Assembly (NCBI RefSeq): GCF_013166655.1
Contig: NZ_JABKCA010000039.1
Span: 1-50,140 of the forward strand
Source: Lentimicrobium sp. L6
GTDB lineage: Bacteria; Bacteroidota; Bacteroidia; Bacteroidales; UBA12170
Direction of reading: 5' to 3'
Length of the DNA: 50,140 bases
Part shown: positions 25,773 through 34,586 of the stretch, piece after piece
Position numbering within the stretch: the stretch's first letter is position 1
Layout of the letters: each line of letters starts with the position of its first letter
Made by a program: the position numbers and the translations under genes
The notes under the pieces: model-generated
Seen by the model: only the letters and a program-made list of their open reading frames with translations
Databases searched by the model: none
What the model was told of the DNA's origin: nothing

Positions 25773-26370
25773 GATTTTTCTTTTTTAGTATTTGAAGATT
25801 CATACAAACACCCAAACAAACATGATTGGTATAGTTTCTAAATAGAAAAGAATCTATTTTGTCGCTTACAATCCTAGAATATGCTAATTCCATTGCCCAG
25901 ATTTCACTAAAATGATAAATAAAACCACAGTTTAAATTTAATCTCGCATTATAACTTTTGTTTAAAGCCACATCTTCTAGGGCTCTATAATCTTGTATTG
26001 AGAAACCGATATGAGTACTCCATTTGGGTAGAAAGCAATAATGAATATCAATTGGAATATCGAAATTATAACTATAACCACTCACTTTGGTTTCATTGAG
26101 TTCAATAATATCGCGGTGCTGTTGAACCCCAGGTGTAATACTAACGGAAAATTTCTTTCCAAGGGATAGTTTATATCCAAATTTTAAATAGATGCCTCTG
26201 GAAAAAGTGCTTTTTGCTGTGTATTTCCAAAGCTGTAATTCTTTGGTATTATACCCGATAACACTTCCCAAACCGACATCCCATTTCCCTTTTGCCGATG
26301 TTTGAAAACTAAATGCGATTAGTACTCCTATAATGATGTATTTCTTCACTTTATATTCTTTAATTCCCAA
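25765..26370 (-). CDS. Outer-membrane beta-barrel protein paired with CotH (copy 1)
   Basis: 201 residues. Signal peptide near residues 8-27 (ending in TSAKG), then a small barrel with alternating strands, paralogous to 27784-28374: both share GKWxxGxGS near the mature start, GYN, a YNARLNLNxG stretch and WxMExxxS. No enzymatic motif. The gene is translationally coupled to the CotH lipoprotein gene through an 8-bp overlap and has its own TACATTTG box, so a dedicated barrel/lipoprotein pair is likely. The start could also be a GTG 7 codons further in. Confidence 0.8.
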   Translation of the reverse strand: MGIKEYKVKKYIIIGVLIAFSFQTSAKGKWDVGLGSVIGYNTKELQLWKYTAKSTFSRGIYLKFGYKLSLGKKFSVSITPGVQQHRDIIELNETKVSGYSYNFDIPIDIHYCFLPKWSTHIGFSIQDYRALEDVALNKSYNARLNLNCGFIYHFSEIWAMELAYSRIVSDKIDSFLFRNYTNHVCLGVCMNLQILKKKNHD

Positions 26371-26408
26371 TGAATCACATTTGGTATTATTTGATGTTTT
26401 TGTGGCGG

Positions 26409-26416
26409 CAAATGTA
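26409..26416 (-). promoter_or_regulatory. -7 box of the barrel/CotH pair 1
   Basis: TACATTTG on the minus strand within TTACATTTGCCGC, the same 13-mer as before the proline dehydrogenase gene. About 38 nt before the ATG. No -33 TTTG seen. The 200 bp between the two pairs hold nothing else. Confidence 0.55.
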
Positions 26417-26570
26417 ACTAATCATTCTAATATTTGAACACTTATTTGTACGTAAACACGATAATAGTACATAAAGACCAATTATTATCGAGTTTATGAT
26501 GAATAAAGAAGCCATTTCAATCAAAATACTTAATAAAAATCATTCTGAAAACATGAGGTGAATGGAAAAT

Positions 26571-27794
26571 TTAATCCAATTGATAATACCATTTAAAAAG
26601 TTTTCTTCGAGTTTCAAACTTCTCACTCAATCTTTGTAGTTCATAATACCACATGATTTCATTGGTGGGTGTTTGGTATTTTCCAATATTATAAATGATG
26701 TCTTTTTCTATGCGATGCCCATTAATATCTAGGATGTGATCAAACAATTCCACGGTAGCTTTTTCATAAATATAGGCTTGTCTTTTTTGGAGTAATTCTA
26801 CAAAATGAGCATCTTGTATAAGTGCATCATAAAGAAGTTTCAAAAAACCATTATAGGAAGATTCTGCTACAAACAGTTTGTCTTTATCAGCGGCAAAATC
26901 TAAGTCATAGAGGAAAAACCTGAATTTTCCTTGTGGTCCTACATTATAGATTTGAACATTATTATAAGGCCAATCGCTATTTCCTATATAATCTTCGAAA
27001 ATGATATAATCGGCAAAACATTTGAGATCAATGTTTTCCAGTAAATAGGGAGTATCATTTCTTTTTACAGCATCAATAAAATTTTGAATAATGAGGGAAT
27101 CTCCACTACTAAAACCAATGATTTCTTGTCCATCTCCTATATGTGATATTTTTAGGATATTTATATCGTCATTGTCCACATCAAGAAGTTTTCCTAGGCT
27201 GTTGTCATCTTTTTCAGTTCTAAGGTTGAGAAGGCCGTAGTATTGATGATTAATAAACACTTGCACTGGTTTATAATAACTCAATTCTAAGTCGAGTCCG
27301 AGCTGAATAGCCAATTCAGTATAGGAAATGTCTTTAATAAAAGTCCCGTGAAAATCGTTGCCTGAGTTTCTTAAGCTGATCTTTTTTAAAACTTCTAGAT
27401 GATGACCCGGAAGTGGACTATCCACTTGAATGATGGGAATAATTTGATTATTGACTTTCTTAATGAATTTTATTTTCAGACTTTTCAAATCATAGAAAAC
27501 GGTGGAAGTTCCCTTTATTTTCAGCTCAATATTTTTATGACTAATGATGGTATCCCCTTGGGAATACATATTAAAAACAGCATCTATCTCGATGTCCTCA
27601 TGAGGATAAGCCATCATATAGGCAAATGGAGCAGAATCGGCAGTAATATGAATGATATCCAACTGAGTTTCTATATTATCTATACTTAGGTTTTCAATAT
27701 CAATATTGGTTTCGGTATTAACCTTATACTTTGAGCAGGAGAAACTCAAAAGAAGTATCAAGGTAAAAATTGCAGCATAAAATCTATTTATCAT
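26571..27794 (-). CDS. CotH-kinase-family lipoprotein (copy 2)
   Basis: 407 residues with a lipobox signal peptide (LLSFSC) and the same CotH motif series as copy 1: ELKIKGTSTVFYDLKSLKIKF, ISLRNSGNDFHGTFIKD, VQVFINHQYYGLLNLRTEKDD, DWPYNNVQIYN and FRFFLYDLDFA. Catalytic Asp residues are retained, so both copies look active. It overlaps its barrel gene by 11 bp. The equal length and motif conservation with copy 1, with clear divergence in the C-terminal quarter, suggest a duplication old enough for functional separation. Confidence 0.9.
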   Translation of the reverse strand: MINRFYAAIFTLILLLSFSCSKYKVNTETNIDIENLSIDNIETQLDIIHITADSAPFAYMMAYPHEDIEIDAVFNMYSQGDTIISHKNIELKIKGTSTVFYDLKSLKIKFIKKVNNQIIPIIQVDSPLPGHHLEVLKKISLRNSGNDFHGTFIKDISYTELAIQLGLDLELSYYKPVQVFINHQYYGLLNLRTEKDDNSLGKLLDVDNDDINILKISHIGDGQEIIGFSSGDSLIIQNFIDAVKRNDTPYLLENIDLKCFADYIIFEDYIGNSDWPYNNVQIYNVGPQGKFRFFLYDLDFAADKDKLFVAESSYNGFLKLLYDALIQDAHFVELLQKRQAYIYEKATVELFDHILDINGHRIEKDIIYNIGKYQTPTNEIMWYYELQRLSEKFETRRKLFKWYYQLD

Positions 27795-28374
27795 TGTTCA
27801 ATCCTCTCTTTAAATTGAAACGATACCTCATACCTACAATCAGGTGATTGGGATAATTGCGAAGTAGAAAAGCATCTCGCTGATCGCTGAGAATGGTAGA
27901 AAATCCAATCTCCATGGACCAATGAGGATTAAAATAATAGGATAATCCCAAATTTAGATTCAAGCGGGCATTATAACTTCTCTCTAATGCAAACTCTTCC
28001 ATAACTCTATAGTCTTGAAGTGATACTCCCGCATAAACACTCCAATCATTATAAAAGTGATAATAGATTTCGACAGGCAAATCAAAATTATAACTAAAGA
28101 TTTCGACATTTATATTATTAATCCCCACCTCATCGTAATGTTGTTGAAAACCTGGAAACACACCAATGCCAAAGTTTTTAAACAAAGTCCACTCATATCC
28201 TAGTTTCACATATAGGCCACTTGAAAAGGTCTTTTCCACAGAATAATCCCAAATATATAGTTCAGTAGGATTATATCCAAAGGTACTGCCCACGCCAAGA
28301 TTCCATTTCCCCTTGGCAGAAACAGTTATGCTCAAACAAATGAGGAATAAGAGTATGAATTTTTTGAGTTTCAT
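27784..28374 (-). CDS. Outer-membrane beta-barrel protein paired with CotH (copy 2)
   Basis: 196 residues from the ATG at 28374 (MKLKKFILLFLICLSITVSA signal peptide). An ATG 24 bases upstream, 28398, would lie inside the TATTTTTG promoter box and is rejected. The mature part is a small barrel paralogous to 25765-26370. First gene of the pair 2 operon. Confidence 0.82.
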   Translation of the reverse strand: MKLKKFILLFLICLSITVSAKGKWNLGVGSTFGYNPTELYIWDYSVEKTFSSGLYVKLGYEWTLFKNFGIGVFPGFQQHYDEVGINNINVEIFSYNFDLPVEIYYHFYNDWSVYAGVSLQDYRVMEEFALERSYNARLNLNLGLSYYFNPHWSMEIGFSTILSDQRDAFLLRNYPNHLIVGMRYRFNLKRGLNNDK

Positions 28375-28395
28375 TTTATCCACTATAAAGGCACA

Positions 28396-28403
28396 CAAAA
28401 ATA
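28396..28403 (-). promoter_or_regulatory. -7 box of the barrel/CotH pair 2
   Basis: TATTTTTG on the minus strand, exact TAnnTTTG, about 21 nt before the chosen ATG. Confidence 0.6.
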
Positions 28404-28437
28404 AAAAAATGTCTGAATTTTGAATATATTATTGAAT

Positions 28438-28473
28438 AAAAAAAATCCGCAGGAATCATAGAAACCTGCGGAT
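28438..28473 (-). terminator. Terminator of the RNase R gene
   Basis: ATCCGCAGG and CCTGCGGAT form a perfect 9-bp stem with an 11-nt loop; on the minus strand eight T residues follow. Confidence 0.92.
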
Positions 28474-28504
28474 GATAGTTTAATATTTATGTTCTTAATT
28501 ATAT

Positions 28505-30646
28505 TCAGTCATTCACCATCACGAAATCCAATTGCTTTTTCTGAACATGAATGGCTTTTACCTGAATACGAACAGGGTCTCCTAGCTTTATGGCTTTACC
28601 ATGTCGTTGACCAATCACCTGATAGTTTTCTTCATCTAAGAAATAGAAATCATCGTCCATATCTTTCATACGAACCATTCCTTCTACTTTAGATTCTTGA
28701 ATTTCCACATAAACACCCCATTTACTCACTCCACTAATGACACCGTCGAACTCTTGTCCAACCTTATCGGCCATATAAACGGCCTGCATATATTTCACAC
28801 TAGCTCTTTCGGCCATAGCTGCATTGCGTTCCATTTCGGAGGAGTGCTTACATTTCTCTTCGTAATCCACTGCCGACATATCGTTTCCATTTTGCAAATA
28901 ATGCTGCAATAATCTATGCACCATTAAATCGGGATAACGACGAATAGGAGAGGTAAAATGAGAGTAATAGGGGAAGGACAAGCCATAGTGACCAATATTA
29001 TTGGTGGAATAATAAGCCTTCGACATGGTTCTGATGGCAATGGTTTCAATCATATTCTTTTCACCTTTGCCTTCTATATCTTTAAAAAGCTGATTATAGG
29101 AATTCACCACGTCTTCCCGGTTATTCAATTTCAGATTATAGCCTAACTTGCTCACAAATCTGGCGAAGGTATTTAGCTTTTCTGGATCTGGCTCATCGTG
29201 AACACGATAAACAAAGGTTTTGGCCTTGTGCTTACCATCCACTTTACCTATAAGCTCAGCCACTTTTTGGTTGGCCAATAGCATGAAATCCTCAATAAGC
29301 TTATGAGCTTCTTTTTGCTCTTTTACATAAACGCCTATGGGATTGCTTTTCTCGTCCAACTTAAACTTCACCTCGGTGGAATGGAACCTAATGCTACCTC
29401 TTTTAAAGCGCTTGTCCCTCAACTTAGTTGATAACTCGTTCATCTTCAAAATTTCTTCTGGGAAAGGACCTTCTCCGCCTTCTATAATTTGCTGGGCATC
29501 CTCATAGCTATATCTGTGGTCAGATTTTATTACTGTTTTTCCAAACCACTCTGACTTAATTTCAGCTTCCTCATTCATGGTGAAAATAGCAGAAAATGCC
29601 AGTTTCTCCTCGTGAGGACGTAAGGAACAAACCTGATTAGAAAGCTTCTCTGGAAGCATAGGAATAACTCTATCCACCAAATAAATAGAAGTAGCTCGTT
29701 TATAAGCCTCCTCTTCTATGGCGCTTCCTGGTCTTACAAAATGACTCACATCGGCAATATGTACACCAACTTCCCAGAGTCCATCTTTCAACTTCTTCAA
29801 AGAAATAGCATCATCAAAATCCTTAGCATCGTAAGGGTCAATGGTGATGGTAAAAGTATCTCTAAGGTCTTTACGTTTCTTAATCTCGGCCTTGTCTACT
29901 TCATTAGGGATTTTGGCGGCATCGGCTTCCACATTAGCTGGGAACTCACTCTCGAAATTATAATCGAAAACGATGCTTTCAATTTCCACCTTATGATCGC
30001 CTGGCTCTCCAAGAACTTGAGTTACTTTAGCAAATGGATTACGAGCATGCTCAGGCCATTCGAGCAATTCAACGATAACTTTTTGGCCATTTTTAGCCTT
30101 ATTCAAATGTTCTTTTCCGATAAAGAAATCTACATGGATTTTAGGATCGTCTGGTATAACAAATGCATAGTTTTTAGATACATCTATAGAACCTACAAAT
30201 TTATTTTTACCTCGCTCTAATACTTCTACTATTTGTCCTTCTAACTTGCGAGCTTTTCGTTTTGGAAAGATGAAAACCTTCACCTTATCGCCATGAAGTG
30301 CATTTTTGGTATTTCCTGCCGAAATAGAAATATCGTCACCGCCTTCATCATTTATGATATAGGCCTTTCCGGTAGATTGCATATCTACTTTTCCAGTGAT
30401 TTTAGTCTGTTTTTGCCCGTGGGTAGTAATATATTTTGGAGAAATTTGAAACTTCCCTCTTTTGGATTCTACAATTATTTTCTGCTCAAAAAAGCTGAGG
30501 ATTAGGTTTAATACTTGCATTTTTCCAGCCGTATCTTTAATCCCTAATCTTTTAGACATCTGCTTGTAATTGAACGCACTAAATGGATTATTAGCAAATT
30601 CTTTTAGTATGTTTTTTTCTATTGTGTTATTGTTTTTATTCTTCAT
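28505..30646 (-). CDS. rnr: Ribonuclease R
   Basis: 713 residues, full length. It degrades structured RNA 3' to 5'. An N-terminal winged-helix region (about 1-75), two cold-shock domains (about 80-230), the RNB catalytic domain (about 250-590) with the ITIDPYDAKDFDDAIS metal-site motif and a HIADVSHFV segment, and a C-terminal S1 domain (GVISGVSKWGVYVEIQ...VEGMV, about 630-713). The short C-terminal basic tail of enterobacterial RNase R is absent, as is common in this phylum. A single-gene unit with strong terminator. The gene is preceded by a long untranslated leader (see 30647-31037). Confidence 0.97.
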   Translation of the reverse strand: MKNKNNNTIEKNILKEFANNPFSAFNYKQMSKRLGIKDTAGKMQVLNLILSFFEQKIIVESKRGKFQISPKYITTHGQKQTKITGKVDMQSTGKAYIINDEGGDDISISAGNTKNALHGDKVKVFIFPKRKARKLEGQIVEVLERGKNKFVGSIDVSKNYAFVIPDDPKIHVDFFIGKEHLNKAKNGQKVIVELLEWPEHARNPFAKVTQVLGEPGDHKVEIESIVFDYNFESEFPANVEADAAKIPNEVDKAEIKKRKDLRDTFTITIDPYDAKDFDDAISLKKLKDGLWEVGVHIADVSHFVRPGSAIEEEAYKRATSIYLVDRVIPMLPEKLSNQVCSLRPHEEKLAFSAIFTMNEEAEIKSEWFGKTVIKSDHRYSYEDAQQIIEGGEGPFPEEILKMNELSTKLRDKRFKRGSIRFHSTEVKFKLDEKSNPIGVYVKEQKEAHKLIEDFMLLANQKVAELIGKVDGKHKAKTFVYRVHDEPDPEKLNTFARFVSKLGYNLKLNNREDVVNSYNQLFKDIEGKGEKNMIETIAIRTMSKAYYSTNNIGHYGLSFPYYSHFTSPIRRYPDLMVHRLLQHYLQNGNDMSAVDYEEKCKHSSEMERNAAMAERASVKYMQAVYMADKVGQEFDGVISGVSKWGVYVEIQESKVEGMVRMKDMDDDFYFLDEENYQVIGQRHGKAIKLGDPVRIQVKAIHVQKKQLDFVMVND

Positions 30647-31037
30647 TATTCGTTAATTTTATTCCGCTATTTATATGTGCTTGTTATTCATCAAATTTAT
30701 AAATAATAGCGAAATGATATGTATTCTATTTTTCCGTGAAATGAAGGGCAATCTTAGATATGAGTCCGGAAATTCGAGAGGGGGATATTTACGGTATTAA
30801 ATTGTCCGTCATAGAAACGGATGTGTTATTATTTGCTGCAAAGATACACTATTTGTGGAATACTTGATTAAGAGAATATTAATCCAATATTATTTAAAAG
30901 ATTTAAATACAAATTCGGACAAATGTAAACTTACTCAAATGATCTGTATCACTTGTAAATCTGAAGATATGGTAATATTCTAAAACAGAAAGAGCCAGAG
31001 AAACCCCCAACTCTTATAAAATCTTATGTATTTGAGC
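30647..31037 (-). other. Intergenic region with probable long rnr leader
   Basis: No gene. TATCTTTG at 30839-30846 on the minus strand fits TAnnTTTG and would give rnr an untranslated leader of about 185 nt containing several short self-complementary stretches around GTCCGTC/GACGGAC-like words. A second TACATTTG is at 30924-30931. Neither has a good -33 TTTG. No open frame with a credible start. Confidence 0.45.
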
Positions 31038-31970
31038 TTATTTTCCCAAACTCACCAAGTCATCGAATTCCTCATCGCTAAAATGCTCATATAAATAAGG
31101 AACAGGGTCGACGACCCTCCTGTCTTTTTGAACCTCATAATGTAAGTGTGCAGAAATGGAGCCACCTGTATTTCCTACCTCACCAATTTTAGTAGCTAGT
31201 TTTACTTCTTGGCCAAATTTTACATTAATCTTGTTGAGGTGACCGTATAAGGTGCGATATCCATTTCCATGATCAATCACAATCTTATTCCCATAACCAT
31301 CTTTCATATTACCTGCAATAACTACTCGTCCAGCTGAAGCTGCATAAACAGGGGTACCTCTTCTGGCGGTGATGTCAATTCCTTCGTGGAATTTCCTGAT
31401 GTGATATATTGGATGATTTCTATAGCCAAAACCGCTAGTAAACCTTACAATATCGCTTTTGCGAATAGGAGTGATTTTTGGTCTGCTTACTATTTCTCCA
31501 GCTAGTTTATTGGCTTTATAAGTCAACTCATCTAATGAGGACTTTTGAACAGCCACACGAGCTTGAGCTTTATCCATGTCTAATAGTGAGATAAATTGGT
31601 CTTCATTAAAAGTAAAACTTTCAGAACCTCCAATACCAGCAAGTCTGATTTCCTCTTCCAAAGGTTTTTCACCTAATAAAACTCTATATAAGTCCTCGTC
31701 TCGTTTTTCTACCTGACTCAAATAACCATGAATACTATCCAACTTCTGTCCATATACATAGAGTTGAGTTTCTAGTTTATTATTCTGTGATTTTAATTGG
31801 GCCTCCTCCGGAGTATCAAAGTTTAGAGAGTATGTCCAAGTGAAAACAATGGCCAAAACAACACTCAATCCTAAAACCAATCCTGCTTGCATAAAAAATC
31901 GCTTTGCGCTTGGTTTTACTCTTTCATAAGAGAGTGTTTTTTGATTATAAAAATATTTTCTTCTTATCAT
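31038..31970 (-). CDS. M23-family metallopeptidase (murein hydrolase), membrane-anchored
   Basis: 310 residues. N-terminal cytoplasmic stretch, one membrane helix at about 29-49, a coiled-coil-like region at about 55-165, and a LytM/M23 domain at about 195-295 with zinc ligands HEGIDI (H-x-x-x-D) and HLHYEV (H-x-H) and the GYGNKIVIDHGNGYRTLYGH segment. All expected active-site residues are present, so cleavage of peptidoglycan cross-links in the periplasm is likely. Such a helix-coil-M23 form is common in Bacteroidota cell-wall enzymes. It follows a well-spaced promoter and is monocistronic. Confidence 0.94.
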   Translation of the reverse strand: MIRRKYFYNQKTLSYERVKPSAKRFFMQAGLVLGLSVVLAIVFTWTYSLNFDTPEEAQLKSQNNKLETQLYVYGQKLDSIHGYLSQVEKRDEDLYRVLLGEKPLEEEIRLAGIGGSESFTFNEDQFISLLDMDKAQARVAVQKSSLDELTYKANKLAGEIVSRPKITPIRKSDIVRFTSGFGYRNHPIYHIRKFHEGIDITARRGTPVYAASAGRVVIAGNMKDGYGNKIVIDHGNGYRTLYGHLNKINVKFGQEVKLATKIGEVGNTGGSISAHLHYEVQKDRRVVDPVPYLYEHFSDEEFDDLVSLGK

Positions 31971-31995
31971 AAATCCGTTTTAAAAAATCGGGCTG

Positions 31996-32025
31996 CAAAA
32001 GTAATATTATTTTTTAAACCACAAA
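31996..32025 (-). promoter_or_regulatory. Promoter of the M23 peptidase gene
   Basis: TTTG (32022-32025) and TACTTTTG (31996-32003) on the minus strand with an 18-nt spacer match the Bacteroidota consensus. About 25 nt before the ATG at 31970. Confidence 0.75.
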
Positions 32026-32194
32026 ATCGGTGTTGTTCAGCTGATTAAGTGCGATTACTTGGAGCAAGACTTCTCGTAATCTGGCAAATAAAGCAATAAT
32101 TTTCATTACTATTAAAGGCCCCTAATACTAGTTTTCAAAAGGCTTCTGTTGATAAGCATGATGCAAAAACATTCATTTAGAGCTTGATTTATAC

Positions 32195-32202
32195 TATATT
32201 TG
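32195..32202 (+). promoter_or_regulatory. -7 box upstream of the 32232 gene
   Basis: TATATTTG fits TAnnTTTG and lies 29 nt before the TTG at 32232. It argues against a start at 32184, which would precede the box. The -33 region has only TTTA at 32176-32179. Confidence 0.5.
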
Positions 32203-32231
32203 AAATACCAATAAAACTTAAATTTGAACAA

Positions 32232-33791
32232 TTGCTAAAAAAACTTAAAATACTCATCATTATTGTATTGTCCTTGCTTTTTCCTCTAAGCCTATTGGCA
32301 AATGAGGTAAATTCTATATTAAAGCAAGGTTTGCAAACTCTGTCTTCAGATACCTTAATAAAGGCCATGTATATCGACAATTTCTTTTCAGCCGATAGCT
32401 CAGAGATCCTATTAGGTGATTCCGTAGCAGAGCAAGAATTATTCAATTATGCCCAAAACTGTGGTTTTAATTACCTAATTCTTTATGGACTTTCTCAGGT
32501 TCCATTGGGAAGTAATCCTGATGCTGTGGATGCTTTACGAAGTTTTGTGAGACGAGCGCATGAGAATTATGATATGAAGGTGGGCTGCATTGGGCAATCC
32601 TCCAAGTTCTTCGATAGAATACACCAGAAATACCAAAGTTTAGAAATTGTAGATTCCATTGAACGACTAGATTCCTATAATTTGGAGTTTGAGTTTTGGA
32701 AGTCTTATAATGCTGGAATTTATGAAGGCTATTATTGTGATTATTACCTAGAGCCTAATTCTTATAGCTGCGATAGTATTGGTGCTTTCGAGTTTGCTAT
32801 GGATGAAATGGTGAAAATCGATTCTATAGCAGGAATACTTGCTGATACCAGTTTAACAGAAGTGCCAAGTGTCGTAAGTACTGAAATATATATTGGTTGG
32901 ATAAATGAATATCATGCAGAAGTTTTGGCTGATAAAATGGAGCAGGGTATCATTGATAGAATTCTGGGAGCCATTTATAAACCCGCTTTGGAGGATGGAA
33001 GCTTGAATCTTTACTATTTCTATCACCAATTGAGAAGAATGAGTTTTTTGGGCAATCAGAATACTCAAATCAAATTTTTACCCATTTTTGCAAGTAAAGA
33101 AAGTGAAGGCAATGATTTAGGTGATTGGCTCGATTCTATTGGCATTGTTCCTTATGTATATGAGGATTATACACAAGATTATTTAATGGATACTTCTGCT
33201 TATACCGAGAATATAAATCTACAAGGCTATGTTTGGTATAATTATTCTAATATGCCCCTTTGTTTTGATTCTCTGGGAGCAGAAGGCTGGTTAGATGGAC
33301 CAGAGGGCGAATTGCTCAAAGATTCCATTTATACTTTTCAGGTGATGGATTATGAAAATGCCAATCGTTTTTATTGGGTATTGCCACCGGGTGTTTCTTT
33401 TGTTGATTCCTCATTTTGGGAGGATGCTGTAGATTTACAATTTGCCTTTAATTTTAATGAAGGAGATAGTATTATGGTGAGGCCAGCAAATAGCTGCCAT
33501 TTGGGAAAGAGGCAGAGCTTTGTGATAAAGGCATTCGATGACATTCCTGAAATAAAGGAAGAAGTATTTCAAATATACTATTCCAATAAGCAAATATTTA
33601 TTTCTTCTGAAATATCAGGAGCTATGGGTTTTAAGATTTATAATCTTCAAGGACAATATATTCGAGAAGGAGAAGTCTTTATAGAAGGTGGAAGAGGCGA
33701 AATTCCATTCCAGAATCATAAAGGTTATTATTTGCTTCAGTTATCAAAGCAGAAAATAAATATATCTCTACTATTTCTAATTGATGAATAA
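32232..33791 (+). CDS. Unknown secreted protein with degenerate T9SS-like tail
   Basis: About 519 residues if started at the TTG at 32232, which gives a good signal peptide (LLKKLKILIIIVLSLLFPLSLLA, written in two parts: LLKKLKILIII and VLSLLFPLSLLA). No ATG precedes the hydrophobic stretch. The body has no family I recognise; the early segment (KAMYIDNFFSADSSEILLGD ... NYLILYGLSQ ... VRRAHENYDMKVGCIGQ) has the rhythm of a TIM-barrel-type glycan-active enzyme, but no catalytic motif is certain. The C-terminal 80 residues (EEVFQIYYSNKQIFISSE, FKIYNLQGQ, GYYLLQL) resemble a T9SS sorting domain that lacks the usual NPF/NPV motif. The start is the least certain part. Confidence 0.7.
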   Translation: MLKKLKILIIIVLSLLFPLSLLANEVNSILKQGLQTLSSDTLIKAMYIDNFFSADSSEILLGDSVAEQELFNYAQNCGFNYLILYGLSQVPLGSNPDAVDALRSFVRRAHENYDMKVGCIGQSSKFFDRIHQKYQSLEIVDSIERLDSYNLEFEFWKSYNAGIYEGYYCDYYLEPNSYSCDSIGAFEFAMDEMVKIDSIAGILADTSLTEVPSVVSTEIYIGWINEYHAEVLADKMEQGIIDRILGAIYKPALEDGSLNLYYFYHQLRRMSFLGNQNTQIKFLPIFASKESEGNDLGDWLDSIGIVPYVYEDYTQDYLMDTSAYTENINLQGYVWYNYSNMPLCFDSLGAEGWLDGPEGELLKDSIYTFQVMDYENANRFYWVLPPGVSFVDSSFWEDAVDLQFAFNFNEGDSIMVRPANSCHLGKRQSFVIKAFDDIPEIKEEVFQIYYSNKQIFISSEISGAMGFKIYNLQGQYIREGEVFIEGGRGEIPFQNHKGYYLLQLSKQKINISLLFLIDE

Positions 33792-33821
33792 TGGCGACAT
33801 TAGCCCATAAATACAGATATC

Positions 33822-34586
33822 ATGAATTTCAATTTTCAAAACAAAACGGTCTTAATTACAGGAGCAAGTAAAGGTGTTGGAGCTGCTGCCGCTCAATTAT
33901 TTGCCAATGCTGGAGCTAGAGTAGCTTTGCATTATAATCAAAACAAAGAAAAGGCGGAGGCTGTTATAGGTTCATTATCTGGTGAAAACCATCAATTATT
34001 TCAAGCAGATTTGGTGAGAAAAGAAGCTGGAGTTGAACTGGTAGAACAAGTGATAAATGCATTTGGAAACATCGATATCATAATCAACAATGCAGGTATT
34101 TATGAAGAGCATCCCCAAGAAGAAACCGACCTAGAATCTTGGATGGATGTTTGGGAGCGGACCATCAATATTTGTCTTTTGGCACCTGCTCATATTTCTT
34201 ATGCCGCCACGCCATATATGATTAAGAATGGAGGCGGAAAAATCATAAACATCACCAGTAGAGGCGCTTTTAGAGGTGAGCCCACAGCTACAGCCTATGG
34301 TGCAGCAAAAGCAGGTTTAAACTCAGTGAGCCAGTCCATGGCCAAAGCTTTAGGAAACAAAAATGTATTTGTTTATGCGGTGGCTCCAGGTTTTATAGAA
34401 ACCGAAATGGTACAGTATTTATTAGATGGAGAAGATGCAGATTTCTATAAAAATCAAAGTCCATTATCGAGATTCTCTAAACCAGAGGAAATAGCCAAAA
34501 CTATAGCTTTTCTGGCATCCGAAGGTACTGATTACCTTACCGGTGGAATAATTGATGTGAATGGGGCTTCTTATTTAAGGTCTTAA
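33822..34586 (+). CDS. SDR-family oxidoreductase (FabG-like)
   Basis: 254 residues, classical short-chain dehydrogenase. NAD(P)-binding TGASKGVG at 13-20, NNAG near 89-92, catalytic Ser in INITSRGAF near 144-149 and the Y-x-x-x-K pair (YGAAK) near 158-162; C-terminal TGGIIDVNGA. The FabG-like sequence suggests a 3-oxoacyl or sugar ketoreductase, but it is not beside fatty-acid genes, so the substrate is unknown. It is 30 nt downstream of the 32232 gene and its stop overlaps the convergent gene by 4 bp. Confidence 0.94.
   Translation: MNFNFQNKTVLITGASKGVGAAAAQLFANAGARVALHYNQNKEKAEAVIGSLSGENHQLFQADLVRKEAGVELVEQVINAFGNIDIIINNAGIYEEHPQEETDLESWMDVWERTINICLLAPAHISYAATPYMIKNGGGKIINITSRGAFRGEPTATAYGAAKAGLNSVSQSMAKALGNKNVFVYAVAPGFIETEMVQYLLDGEDADFYKNQSPLSRFSKPEEIAKTIAFLASEGTDYLTGGIIDVNGASYLRS

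Noticed and set aside
26371-26570. Possible attenuator before the CotH pairs
   Set aside because: No Cys, His, Trp or other codon run and no terminator between promoter and start.
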